Positions 45,707-53,661 of a stretch of 64,000 nt of DNA are shown here, one piece after another. Position 1 is the stretch's first letter. Each line of letters starts with the position of its first letter. Source of the DNA: Planctomycetota bacterium (GTDB taxonomy: Bacteria > Planctomycetota > SZUA-567 > H5-PLA8); NCBI GenBank assembly GCA_027493525.1, contig JAOSKN010000001.1:1240001-1304000 (forward strand), written 5' to 3'. The notes beneath the pieces are model-generated. The model ran no database searches, was not told the origin of the DNA, and saw only the letters and a list, made by a program, of their open reading frames with translations. A program made the translations under genes and the position numbers.

Positions 45707-46768
45707 TCACAGCCGCACTTCCTTGCCGCGCTCGGCGCTGTCCAGCAGCGCCTCCATCATCTCCTGCACCAACAGGCCGTGCCGGAGCGGGGCCTCGCAC
45801 TTCACGCCATCGAGGATGCAGTCGACCCAGTGCGCGGTGTTGGCGTCGAAGCCGTTGGTCTCCTTCGGCACTTCGACGGCCTCGTTGGACGTCACGTAAT
45901 CGTGGGTGCGGTAGATGGTGAGCGGGCTCAGCTTCGCGCCGGCCTGGGTGCCGAAGAGTTCGATCTGGAGCTCCTCGGGCTGGTGGCTGGCCCAAAAGGA
46001 TTCGACCTGCACGCCGGCGCCGTTCTCGAAGCGGACGAAGCCGCCGGCGTAGTCGTCGGCCGCGTACTCGCTCCAGTAGTCCTTGGGCGGGCGCCGGCCG
46101 CCGAGGTAGCCTTCGCCGCGGGGGCCGAACTTCGCGCCGGCCACGCCGAGCACGCTCACCGGCCGCGGCATGCCCATCAGCCACCAGACCGCGTCGAGGA
46201 CGTGCACGCCCATGTCGCGCCAGGCGCCGCCGCCCTTGCGGACGAAACCCAGGCCCCAATGCGGGATGCCCAGCCGCCGCACGCTCCGCGCGCGCGCGTA
46301 GTAGACCTCGCCGAACTCGCCGCGCGCGAGGTATCCGCCCAGGATCCGGCAACCCGGGCCGAAGCGCGTCGAAAGGGACATCATGTTCACGACCTTGGCG
46401 GCCTCGGCGGCCTTGACCAGCTTCCGCGCCGGGGCCAGCGCGTCGGCGAGGGGCTTGGTCACGAGCACGTGCTTCCCGTTCCGCACGGCCTCCAGCGCCA
46501 CCGGCACGTGGAACTGGTTGGGCGTCCCGACGAAGACCGCGTCTATCCGCTCGTCGCGGCACATCTCCTTGTAGTCGGTGAAGCGCAGGATCCCGGGGAG
46601 GTTCAGCTCCTTCGCGAAGGCCTCCATGCGCTCGGGGAGCAGGTCGCAGAGCGCCGCGACCTCGGCGCGCGGGTTCTTCTGCAGCGCCTTGGCGTTGGCC
46701 TTCCCGATGCCCATGCCGACGATCGCCACGCGAACCTTGCCCGACTTGCCGCGCTTGCGCCTGGCCAT
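45707..46768 (-). CDS. Gfo/Idh/MocA-family NAD(P)-dependent oxidoreductase
   Basis: 353 residues from the ATG at 46768 with AGGAG eight bases upstream. Rossmann N-terminus KVRVAIVGMGIGKANAKAL (GxGxxx variant), ADP-ribose loop AALCDLLPERM, then PNQFHVPVALEAVRNGKHVL followed by VTKPLA, where TKP replaces the usual EKP and keeps the catalytic-region Lys. The C-terminal alpha/beta domain has AWRDMGVHVLDAVWWLMG with the conserved His. Related enzymes oxidise sugars or inositols; the substrate is unknown. Cytoplasmic. It resembles the GH109-like gene only in fold. Confidence 0.9.
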   Translation of the reverse strand: MARRKRGKSGKVRVAIVGMGIGKANAKALQKNPRAEVAALCDLLPERMEAFAKELNLPGILRFTDYKEMCRDERIDAVFVGTPNQFHVPVALEAVRNGKHVLVTKPLADALAPARKLVKAAEAAKVVNMMSLSTRFGPGCRILGGYLARGEFGEVYYARARSVRRLGIPHWGLGFVRKGGGAWRDMGVHVLDAVWWLMGMPRPVSVLGVAGAKFGPRGEGYLGGRRPPKDYWSEYAADDYAGGFVRFENGAGVQVESFWASHQPEELQIELFGTQAGAKLSPLTIYRTHDYVTSNEAVEVPKETNGFDANTAHWVDCILDGVKCEAPLRHGLLVQEMMEALLDSAERGKEVRL

Positions 46769-46855
46769 GCTGCGTTCTCCTGGTGCCCTGAAGTATGCTG
46801 TGCAAAGCAAGCATTATGAAGCCGGCGTGAGGCTTGGACAGCGGGGAATCCGATA

Positions 46856-47554
46856 TCAACCTTTCATCCCCGGCTCGATTTCAGGTGTTTTCAGGTAGTG
46901 GCGTTCGCAAATGGCGAAGGTAAAGAGCAGGATCAGGCCGGAGACCAGCAGATCGAGGGCAAGGTTGAATGGGATCCACTGACCGGTTCGCCTGTATGAA
47001 CTTGCCACTATGACTTCAATCGCAGGCAATGGCCAACCATATCCTCTGGTCTGCAATAATCTTCCAAATCGATTTTCTTGAATATACAAGTCCTCCTCAT
47101 TCCACCTATTCTTCGATACTTCCCATTCAATAGTATTTAAGAACACAATCAAACCGAGCGCCATGGATAGCGAAATCATCGTCAGGAGATGGATTCTGAA
47201 GCCATAAGTTCGCGGTTCATTACGATAGACGGCATGAGTCAAGCCAGTTGAAAATATCGGTAATCCAACTAAGACAATCAAATTGCAGAGCAGTGGTAAA
47301 TAGAACAGAATTGAATTCTCTTTATACACTCCTCCCGAACTGGAAATAAAAGAATGCTCAAAGCAAAGTGGCCACCCTCTTCGTTCGAATTGCCCTCCTA
47401 CCCAATGAAATTTCTGATAAGTGCCATAAGGCAGCAAATTCGCCCACACGAGCACTCCAAACACACACGCACCAACCGCTATGGGAATCCGGTGTTGCCT
47501 CCGCCAGGACGGCTTGCGTTCTCCAGCAGTGGTCGATAATTGCCTTATTTCCAT
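46856..47554 (-). CDS. Membrane protein of unknown function, unusually AT-rich
   Basis: 232 residues. Four membrane helices: IPIAVGACVFGVLVWANLLP, FYLPLLCNLIVLVGLPIFST, LLTMISLSMALGLIVFLNTI and LALDLLVSGLILLFTFAICE. Base composition and codon use (many AAT, ATT, TTA-type codons) are clearly more AT-rich than all neighbours, suggesting recent transfer or an orphan gene. AGAGGAG lies only two bases before the ATG, closer than usual. No family was recognised. Confidence 0.7.
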   Translation of the reverse strand: MEIRQLSTTAGERKPSWRRQHRIPIAVGACVFGVLVWANLLPYGTYQKFHWVGGQFERRGWPLCFEHSFISSSGGVYKENSILFYLPLLCNLIVLVGLPIFSTGLTHAVYRNEPRTYGFRIHLLTMISLSMALGLIVFLNTIEWEVSKNRWNEEDLYIQENRFGRLLQTRGYGWPLPAIEVIVASSYRRTGQWIPFNLALDLLVSGLILLFTFAICERHYLKTPEIEPGMKG

Positions 47555-47720
47555 AGCTCCTCTATTCTACCTCGAATACGGGCCGGCGAGGAAACGCCTT
47601 CATCGTTACCTTTCCTCTTCCATCTCCTCCAGGGTAGGCGTTGCGCGCCAATCCTGGGCTGACGTAGACAAGCCCGTTGGGCTTGAAAGCCGGCGCGCCG
47701 CTCTTCCCCCTTCCCCATCT

Positions 47721-47748
47721 CTAATCCCCAATCCCTAATCCGCAATGA
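47721..47748. repeat. Short tandem repeat (CTAATCC-type, two 14-base units)
   Basis: CTAATCCCCAATCC is followed by CTAATCCGCAATGA, in a stretch of further CCCCAT/ATCC-like runs just before fmt. Such runs are often part of dispersed intergenic repeats. A perfect AAGCCC-GTT-GGGCTT hairpin lies about 50 bases upstream. Confidence 0.45.
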
Positions 47749-47786
47749 AGCATTCCGCCTTCCGCGATTCGTGCTATCTTCCCGCC

Positions 47787-48773
47787 ATGCGCATCGTCTT
47801 CGCCGGGACGCCCGAGTACGCCGTCGCCAGCCTGCGCGCGCTCGCGAGCCTCGCGCCGGCGCACGAACTCGCCGGCGTCGTCACCCAGCCCGACCGGCCG
47901 CGCGGGCGGAAGGGCGAGCCGGCGCCGCCCGAGGTCAAGGTCGCCGCGCTCGAACTGGGGATTCCCGGCGAACGCATCCTGCAGCCCGAATCCATCAACC
48001 GGCCGGAGGCCCTCGCCGCGCTGCGCGAACTGAAGCCCGACCTGCTCTGCGTCGTGGCCTACGGCGGGCTGCTGAAGGACGAGGCCCTCGCGCTCCCGGC
48101 GCGCTACGCGCTGAACGCGCACGGCTCGCTCCTGCCGCGGCACCGCGGCGCCTCGCCGATCCAGGCCGCGATCCTGCACGGCGACGAGCAGACCGGCGTC
48201 TGCATCATGAAGATGGTCCGCGCGCTCGACGCCGGGCCGGTGCTGTGGTGGCGCGCGATCCCCCTCGGACCCGGCGAGACCGCCGGCAGCCTCCACGACC
48301 GCCTCGCGGACCTCTCCGGCATCGGCTGGATCGAAGCCGTGCGCCTGATCGAGGCCGGCAAGGAACGCTTCGAGCCGCAGGACGACGCGCGCGCGACGTA
48401 CGCGCCGAAGCTCGAGAAGGAATCCGGCGCGCTCGACTGGACGCGCGAGGCCATGTACCTCGAACGGCACGTCCGCGCGATGTCGCCGTGGCCCGGCGCG
48501 TGGACGACCGTGCGCGACGCCGGCGGCTTGGCGCCGCGCCCCCTGCGGATCGAACGCGCCGCGGTCGCGAGCGCGAAGCCGCCGGCCGGCGCGACGCCGG
48601 GAACGGCGTGGTTCGAACGGAGCGGCGAGCGCGGGCGCTGGTTCGCCGCCTGCGGTTCGGGCGCGCTGGAGCTGCTCGAGGTCCAGCAGTCCGGCGGGAA
48701 GACGATGGGCGTCGAGCCGTACCTGCGCGGCGCGGGGCGCGCGTACGCCGAAGGCGCGCGGCTGGGCGCATGA
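47787..48773 (+). CDS. fmt: Methionyl-tRNA formyltransferase
   Basis: 328 residues. Transfers a formyl group from 10-formyl-THF to initiator Met-tRNA. MRIVFAGTPEYAVASLRAL is the classic N-terminus. N110, H112 (LNAHGSLLPRHRGASPIQAA) and D148 (ALDAGPV) form the active site. The C-terminal OB-like domain (DWTREAMYLERHVRAMSPWP) ends KTMGVEPYLRG. It overlaps the next gene by four bases (ATGA). The usual partner def is not adjacent. Cytoplasmic. Confidence 0.97.
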   Translation: MRIVFAGTPEYAVASLRALASLAPAHELAGVVTQPDRPRGRKGEPAPPEVKVAALELGIPGERILQPESINRPEALAALRELKPDLLCVVAYGGLLKDEALALPARYALNAHGSLLPRHRGASPIQAAILHGDEQTGVCIMKMVRALDAGPVLWWRAIPLGPGETAGSLHDRLADLSGIGWIEAVRLIEAGKERFEPQDDARATYAPKLEKESGALDWTREAMYLERHVRAMSPWPGAWTTVRDAGGLAPRPLRIERAAVASAKPPAGATPGTAWFERSGERGRWFAACGSGALELLEVQQSGGKTMGVEPYLRGAGRAYAEGARLGA

Positions 48774-50659
48774 GCGGCGAGTCCGCCGGCGAGCCGCCGC
48801 CGCCGCAGGCCCCGCCCGGGCCGCGCGCATGGCCCTGGCTGCTCCCGCTGCTGCTGGCGCCGGCGCTGATCGCGCCCTGCTGGAACGCGCCTTTCACGCG
48901 CATCGACGACCCCGCGCTCTTCCTGAACAGCGCGACGCTGAAGCCCGAGACGCCGTACGCGGCCGTGCTGGACGACCATCCCGAGCAGTTCAACTACTAC
49001 CCGCTGACGATGCTGCGCTGGAAAGCCGAGCGCGCGCTCTGGGCCGCACTGCTGGGGCCCGCGCTCGGCGAGGACGCCTGGGCGGCGGGCCTGCGCCTCA
49101 GCAATCTTGTGTATCATCTGCTTGGTGCGCTGTTCCTCTGGCTGCTGCTGCGGCGCCTCGGCGCGGGGCCGGCATTGGCCGGCTTCGTGACCGCGGCCTT
49201 CGCGCTTCATCCGCTGGCGGTCGAATCGGTCGCGTGGCCGGCCGAAGGGAAGACGGCCTTCGCGGGGTTCTTCGCGCTCGCCGCGGCCTGGGCCTACGTC
49301 CGCGCGAAGGGCGCGGGCGGGCACGCGCTCGCCGCCGCGCTCTTCGCCGCCGCGCTGCTTTCCAAGCCCTCCGCGCTGGGCGTCGTCGCGGTCCTGGCGG
49401 TGTGGGAGCTGCTCGGCCGCCCGCGCCTGGACGACGCCGCTTCCGGCCGCCCCACGCGCGAGCCGCCGCGCCCGCTGGGGCTCGTCCTGCGCCTGCTGCC
49501 TTGGGCGGTCCTGGCCGGGCTCTGCGCCTACGCGAACCTGCGCGCGCACGCGCGGGCGCTGGCCGAACCGCCGGGCGGCTCGGTCTTCACCGCGCTGCTG
49601 ACCGACGTTCCGATCCTGGCGCGCTACGCGTGGAACCTGCTTATGCCGGTCGGGCTGAGCGCCTTCTACGGCGTCGCGGCGGCGACGAGCCTCGCCGACG
49701 GGCGCGTGTGGGGCTGCGGCGCGGCGCTGGCGGCGCTCTGCGGGGGCTTCCTGGCGCTGGCGCGCCCGGGCGAACGGCGCATGGTTCTCTTCGGCTTGCT
49801 CTGGTTCCTCGCCGCGCTGGGGCCGAACCTGAACCTGGCCGGGCTCACGCATCTGATGCAGGACCGTTTCATCTACCTCGCCGCGCCGGGCTTCTGGCTG
49901 GCGGCGGGACTGGCCGCGCGCGGCGGAGCCGAACGGATCCCCGCCGCGTGGGGCGCGCCGCCGCGGTGGGCGCCGCACGCCTGCGCCGGCGTCCTCTGCC
50001 TCGCGTGGAGCTTCGCCGCCGCGCAGCGCAGCCGGCTCTACGCCGACACGCAGGCGCTGCTCTTCGACGCCGTGCGCCGCGAGCCCGGGAACTCCTACGC
50101 GCAGTTCTTCCTGGCCGACGAGTTTCGCGCGACCGTGGCCGGGCTGCCCGGCAAGATGAAGCATCCCGCCGCGGGCGCGCTGATGCAGCGGCAGTTCGAG
50201 CACCTCGAGGCGGCCCTGGCCGCGCCCGATTTCAAGCGCAACCTCCATCGCGTCCGCATCCAGATCGATTACGGGCACATGCTCTGGCTGGCCGGGCGCG
50301 ACGACGAGGCGCGCGCGATCCTGCGCCGCGCGATCGACTCGAAGCAGGTCGTGAAGTTAACGAAAGACCTCGCCACGGCGCAGCAGGTCCTGGGCCTCAT
50401 CGCCTTCAAGCGCGGCGAGTACGAAGAGGCGCTGGGGCAGTTCGACGCCGCGATCCTCAACGCGCCCGCCGAGGTCTCGATTCAGATGCACCGCGCCAAG
50501 GCGCTCGCGGAGCTGGCCCAATTCGACGCGCAAGCCGGGCGCGGCGCCGACGCCGCGCGGCGCCGCGCGCTGGCCGTCGCCGCGCTCAAGCGCATCGCGC
50601 CCGAGGACGAAGCCTACGCCGACGCGCAGGCCCTGCTGAAGGAGTTGGAGCCGCCGTAA
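48770..50659 (+). CDS. TMTC-like polytopic membrane protein with C-terminal TPRs (copy 1)
   Basis: 629 residues. About ten membrane helices in the first 430 residues with the GT-C/TMTC pattern: acidic pair in FTRIDDPALFLNSATL, NYYPLTM, ALHPLAVESVAWPAEGKTAF, WNLLMPVGLSAFYG and LMQDRFIYLAAPGFWLA. The C-terminus has TPR units (QQVLGLIAFKRGEYEEALGQ). Eukaryotic TMTC proteins are O-mannosyltransferases; bacterial members are uncharacterised, so glycosyl transfer is inference. The start overlaps the fmt stop. A paralogue follows at 51213. Confidence 0.8.
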   Translation: MSGESAGEPPPPQAPPGPRAWPWLLPLLLAPALIAPCWNAPFTRIDDPALFLNSATLKPETPYAAVLDDHPEQFNYYPLTMLRWKAERALWAALLGPALGEDAWAAGLRLSNLVYHLLGALFLWLLLRRLGAGPALAGFVTAAFALHPLAVESVAWPAEGKTAFAGFFALAAAWAYVRAKGAGGHALAAALFAAALLSKPSALGVVAVLAVWELLGRPRLDDAASGRPTREPPRPLGLVLRLLPWAVLAGLCAYANLRAHARALAEPPGGSVFTALLTDVPILARYAWNLLMPVGLSAFYGVAAATSLADGRVWGCGAALAALCGGFLALARPGERRMVLFGLLWFLAALGPNLNLAGLTHLMQDRFIYLAAPGFWLAAGLAARGGAERIPAAWGAPPRWAPHACAGVLCLAWSFAAAQRSRLYADTQALLFDAVRREPGNSYAQFFLADEFRATVAGLPGKMKHPAAGALMQRQFEHLEAALAAPDFKRNLHRVRIQIDYGHMLWLAGRDDEARAILRRAIDSKQVVKLTKDLATAQQVLGLIAFKRGEYEEALGQFDAAILNAPAEVSIQMHRAKALAELAQFDAQAGRGADAARRRALAVAALKRIAPEDEAYADAQALLKELEPP

Positions 50660-50705
50660 CGCGCCTCAGTTTCAGCGACCCGCCCCGCTTCTCCGCGCGA
50701 GCCTG

Positions 50706-50727
50706 AAAAAGATGCACGCTGGTGCAC
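50706..50727 (-). terminator. Terminator-like repeat, copy 1
   Basis: On the minus strand, hairpin TGCAC-CAGC-GTGCA followed by TC and five T residues. It is the more distal of two similar terminators. Confidence 0.55.
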
Positions 50728-50826
50728 GGCTCGCGCGAGACGGGATCCACGGGTCATGGTTCCATGACGCCTCCTTTTTTTCGACTACCGACCGCGTTCG
50801 AAGTCGGGTCTTGTCTACGAGACCGT

Positions 50827-50852
50827 AAAAAAAGATGCACCGTTGTGCACGG
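50827..50852 (-). terminator. Terminator-like repeat, copy 2
   Basis: Minus-strand hairpin with seven trailing T residues; 25 of 29 bases match the copy at 50706. Confidence 0.65.
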
Positions 50853-51034
50853 TTCGCCATCAACATCCCGCGCCAAGGCTGCGGCGCGCTTCGGCCGCGG
50901 GGCGCGAGGTCCGCGCGCGGAGCCGCCAACTCCCGCGCGGGCCCCGCTCCTCGGATGAGGACGGGGAGCCCCATGCTCCGCGGGTTCAAGGCCCGGACGC
51001 GCGGCCAGGGGTTGACGCCCGGGCCCGCGGAGTC
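50827..51034 (-). ncRNA. Candidate small RNA between the TMTC-like genes
   Basis: Minus-strand promoter TTGACT (51069-51064), 17-base spacer, GATACT (51046-51041) predicts a start near 51034. About 200 bases later a hairpin TGCAC-AACG-GTGCA followed by TC and seven T residues (50827-50849) ends the unit. The interval can form strong stems, for example CTCCGCGGG with CCCGCGGAG. No known RNA family (6S, SRP, RNase P, tmRNA) was recognised. Prediction only. Confidence 0.4.
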
Positions 51035-51212
51035 CGGCGCAGTATCCCGGCCGGCGCGGGCAAAGTCAATGATATGTTTTATATTTTCATTAACTTTACT
51101 ATCTTAGACATCCGTTAAAAGGGGGAAAGCGGGGTGCGCCCGGGGCGGCCTCCGGCGCGGACGGGAGCAACGTCATTTCTGTTGCGCGACCCCTGAGAGT
51201 ACGCTGACGCCC

Positions 51213-53153
51213 ATGCCAGAGGACGGCGCCCTTGCCCCCGCCCTTCCGCGCCCCGCCGGCCGGCGCGCGGCGTGGGGCCTCCTGCCGCTGCTGCTGGCGC
51301 CGGTCCTGGTCTGGCGTTGCTGGGACGCGCCGTTCAGCCGCTACGACGACGCGCAAGTCTTCCACGACCCGCTGCTGCAGCCGGGGGCCTCGTGGGCCGG
51401 GCTGTGGGGCGCGCACCCGCAGCAGTTCTTTTACTACCCGCTGACGATGCTCGGGTGGCGCGTGGATCGCGAGGTCCTCGCGCCGCTGCTCGAGCCGCTC
51501 GCCGGGGAGCATGCGTGGCCCGCGGCGATCCGGCTGCACAGCCTGCTGCTGCATGTCCTCGGCGGGCTCTTCGTCTGGCTCGCGCTGCGGCGGCTGCGCG
51601 CCGGGGCGGCGCTGGCGGCCTTCGCGGCGGCGGGCTTCGTCCTGCATCCGACGGCGTGCGAATCGGTCTGCTGGGCGATCGAGCGCAAAAACGTGCTGGC
51701 CGGGACGCTGGGCTTCCTCGCGCTGTGGCTCTACGTCCGCGCCGCGTGTCCGCGCGGGCACGCGCTGGCGGCGCTGGCCTTTCTGGCCGCGCTGCTGGCG
51801 AAGGCCTCGGCGCTGGGCCTCTTCGCCGTCGCCGCCGCGTGGGAACTGCTGGGCCGCCCGAGCCTCGGCGCAGGCGAAGCGGAACCCGGCGCCGGCGCGC
51901 CGGCGCGCGCCTGGCCTCGCGCGCTCGCCCGGCTGGCGCCGTGGGCGGCGCTCAGCGCCTGCTTCGCCTGGCTCGGCTACCGCTTGCAGGCTGCCGCGAT
52001 CCTGCCGCCGCCCGGCGGGAGCGTCTTCACGGCCATCCTCACCGACCACCACGTGCTGCGGCGCTACATCGAGAACTTTCTCTGGCCGGCCGGCGCCAGC
52101 GCCTTCTACGGCATCGATCCGATCCGCTCGCTGGGCGACGCGCACTTCTGGCTCGACGCGGCCTTCGTGTATGGCTTCGCCGCCGCGACGATCCTGTTCA
52201 GCCGCCCCGCCGACCGGCGCGCGGCGGCCTTCGGCTGGCTCTGGTTCGCAGGGGCGATGGCGCCGACGCTGAACCTCGTCGGGATCACCTTCGTAATGCA
52301 GGACCGCTACGCGTACCTGGGCGCGCCGGGCTTCTGGCTCGCGCTGGGGTTGGCCGCGCGGGGCCTCTTCGCGCGCTGGGCGGCGCGCGGAGGCGCTTCC
52401 CCCCTGCCTTCGCGGGAAGGGGCAGAGGGAGGACCGAAGGCAAAGCCAAGCCTCCAAGCGCCGCTGGCGCTCGCCGCCGTCGCCGTCTTCGCGCTCTTCT
52501 GGGCCTGGGCGTCGCTTCAACGCGGCGGGCTCTTCGCCGAGACGGGCCTGCTCTTCGCCGACGCCGCCGCGAAGGAGCCGCGGAGCGCGTACGCGAACCT
52601 GTTTCTGGTCGGCGACCTGCGCGCGGAGGCCGAGCGGCTGTACCTCGCGGGCGAGAAGGACGCCGCGGCGGCACGGCTCGCGCGCTGCCGGGTCCACCTG
52701 GAGCGCGGCGTCGCGGCGCCGGACTTCGAGCGCTACCTGGCGCAGCCGGAGGCGCGCTTGCAGCTCGCGCGGCTGTACCTCGACGCCGGGCGCGCGGAGG
52801 AGGCCGCCGCGCAAGCCCGCGCCGCGCTGGCCCCTAGCTTCGATCTGCCGGTGAGCGAGGCCGAGCGCCGGGAGGCCGCAACGTTGCAGGGGCGCGCGGC
52901 GCTGAGGCTGGGCCGGCCGGACGAAGCGCTGGCGCAGTTCAACCGGGCGTTGCAACTCTCGCCGGACGACGCGGAGTCGCACCTCGGCGCGGCCAAGGCG
53001 CTGCTTTCGCTGCGGGACTTCTTCGCCGCGCGGCAGGCGCCGGAGCAGGCCGCGGAGATGCGGCGGCAGGCGCTGGAGGCGCTGCGCAGGGTGCCAAAGG
53101 ACGCGTGGAGTGTTGAAGAAGCGCGGGAGTTGTTGAGGCACGAGGGGGAGTAA
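51213..53153 (+). CDS. TMTC-like polytopic membrane protein with C-terminal TPRs (copy 2)
   Basis: 646 residues, colinear with the protein at 48770: FSRYDDAQVFHDPLL, FYYPLTMLGWRVDREVLAPL, VLHPTACESVCWAIERKNVL, NFLWPAGASAFYGIDPIR and FVMQDRYAYLGAPGFWLA, then TPRs (GRPDEALAQFNRALQLSPDD). Tandem duplication is likely. Compared with copy 1 it has an extra segment with SPLPSREGAEGGPKAKP near residue 400, encoded by an imperfect palindrome at 52397-52431. Activity is inferred as for copy 1. No clear Shine-Dalgarno. Confidence 0.8.
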   Translation: MPEDGALAPALPRPAGRRAAWGLLPLLLAPVLVWRCWDAPFSRYDDAQVFHDPLLQPGASWAGLWGAHPQQFFYYPLTMLGWRVDREVLAPLLEPLAGEHAWPAAIRLHSLLLHVLGGLFVWLALRRLRAGAALAAFAAAGFVLHPTACESVCWAIERKNVLAGTLGFLALWLYVRAACPRGHALAALAFLAALLAKASALGLFAVAAAWELLGRPSLGAGEAEPGAGAPARAWPRALARLAPWAALSACFAWLGYRLQAAAILPPPGGSVFTAILTDHHVLRRYIENFLWPAGASAFYGIDPIRSLGDAHFWLDAAFVYGFAAATILFSRPADRRAAAFGWLWFAGAMAPTLNLVGITFVMQDRYAYLGAPGFWLALGLAARGLFARWAARGGASPLPSREGAEGGPKAKPSLQAPLALAAVAVFALFWAWASLQRGGLFAETGLLFADAAAKEPRSAYANLFLVGDLRAEAERLYLAGEKDAAAARLARCRVHLERGVAAPDFERYLAQPEARLQLARLYLDAGRAEEAAAQARAALAPSFDLPVSEAERREAATLQGRAALRLGRPDEALAQFNRALQLSPDDAESHLGAAKALLSLRDFFAARQAPEQAAEMRRQALEALRRVPKDAWSVEEARELLRHEGE

Positions 53154-53169
53154 GGCTTGGCGGCGCGGC

Positions 53170-53382
53170 TCACAAGTCTTCCGGCTTCAAACCCGTCCGC
53201 TTTTCAATTCGAGCCAGCATCCGCGGGCCAATTTCTTCTCGGTCATGAAAGGCAAATACGAAATCCGGCCAGCCCTGTCGAGACAAGACCCGATGGGAAC
53301 CCACCTGCCTTTTGGTGGACCAGCCGATGCGATGGAGTGCCGATAGAACCTGTTTAGCCTTGGAGGACCGCCAACGGCTCAT
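53170..53382 (-). CDS. hicA: HicA-type mRNA interferase toxin
   Basis: 70 residues. The dsRBD-like fold with the catalytic His in QVGSHRVL (H30) is typical: VLSALHRIGWSTKRQVGSHR, then FVFAFHDREEIGPRMLARI and KRTGLKPEDL. Cleaves mRNA when free. Its start overlaps the antitoxin stop by four bases. The pair follows the fucosidase gene by 82 bases. The antitoxin is encoded first. Confidence 0.9.
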   Translation of the reverse strand: MSRWRSSKAKQVLSALHRIGWSTKRQVGSHRVLSRQGWPDFVFAFHDREEIGPRMLARIEKRTGLKPEDL

Positions 53383-53579
53383 GCCGGCACCGCAAAAAGC
53401 TCATCCAATTCCGGCACCTTTTCACCATGATCGATCCGGTCGGCGATGACGCGCAGGGCCAAGGCCTTGACCTTGGCGAGCGCCTGCTTGCGGGTTTTGC
53501 CATAGGCCATCACGCCGGGAAGTTCGCGAATCTCGGCGATCCAACGCCCGTCTTCCTCGCGTTCGATGTCCACCTTCAT
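53379..53579 (-). CDS. hicB: HicB-type antitoxin
   Basis: 66 residues with GGAGG five bases before the ATG. Partial RNase-H-like HicB domain: VDIEREEDGRWIAEIRELPG, VMAYGKTRKQALAKVKALAL. It lacks a C-terminal DNA-binding domain (no HTH or RHH), so autoregulation would need another mode. Binds and blocks the HicA product. Confidence 0.9.
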   Translation of the reverse strand: MKVDIEREEDGRWIAEIRELPGVMAYGKTRKQALAKVKALALRVIADRIDHGEKVPELDELFAVPA

Positions 53580-53661
53580 TCATACCTCCAATCCCCGTGG
53601 CAGTTCTTAGCATGCCCAAAGTCGGTTGGCAATACCGAGCCTGAAGCCGCAAGCCGAATCG

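Larger units (their letters stand above)
50660..51212. other. Intergenic region between the TMTC-like paralogues
   Basis: 553 bases without a convincing protein gene. It holds two copies of a 29-base repeat (50706-50734 and 50829-50857, 25 of 29 identical), both reading as minus-strand terminators. It also holds a 16-base palindrome-like GTCATGG-TT-CCATGAC (50753-50768), a minus-strand promoter and a sharply AT-rich patch (51061-51115) that may carry the promoter of copy 2. Confidence 0.6.

Noticed and set aside
50672..50989. 105-codon minus-strand frame between the TMTC-like genes
   Set aside because: It runs through both terminator hairpins, so it is unlikely to be translated as one protein.
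50975..51010. GGGTTCAAGGCCC resembling a tRNA T arm
   Set aside because: The stem has only four pairs and no acceptor, D or anticodon arm fits around it.
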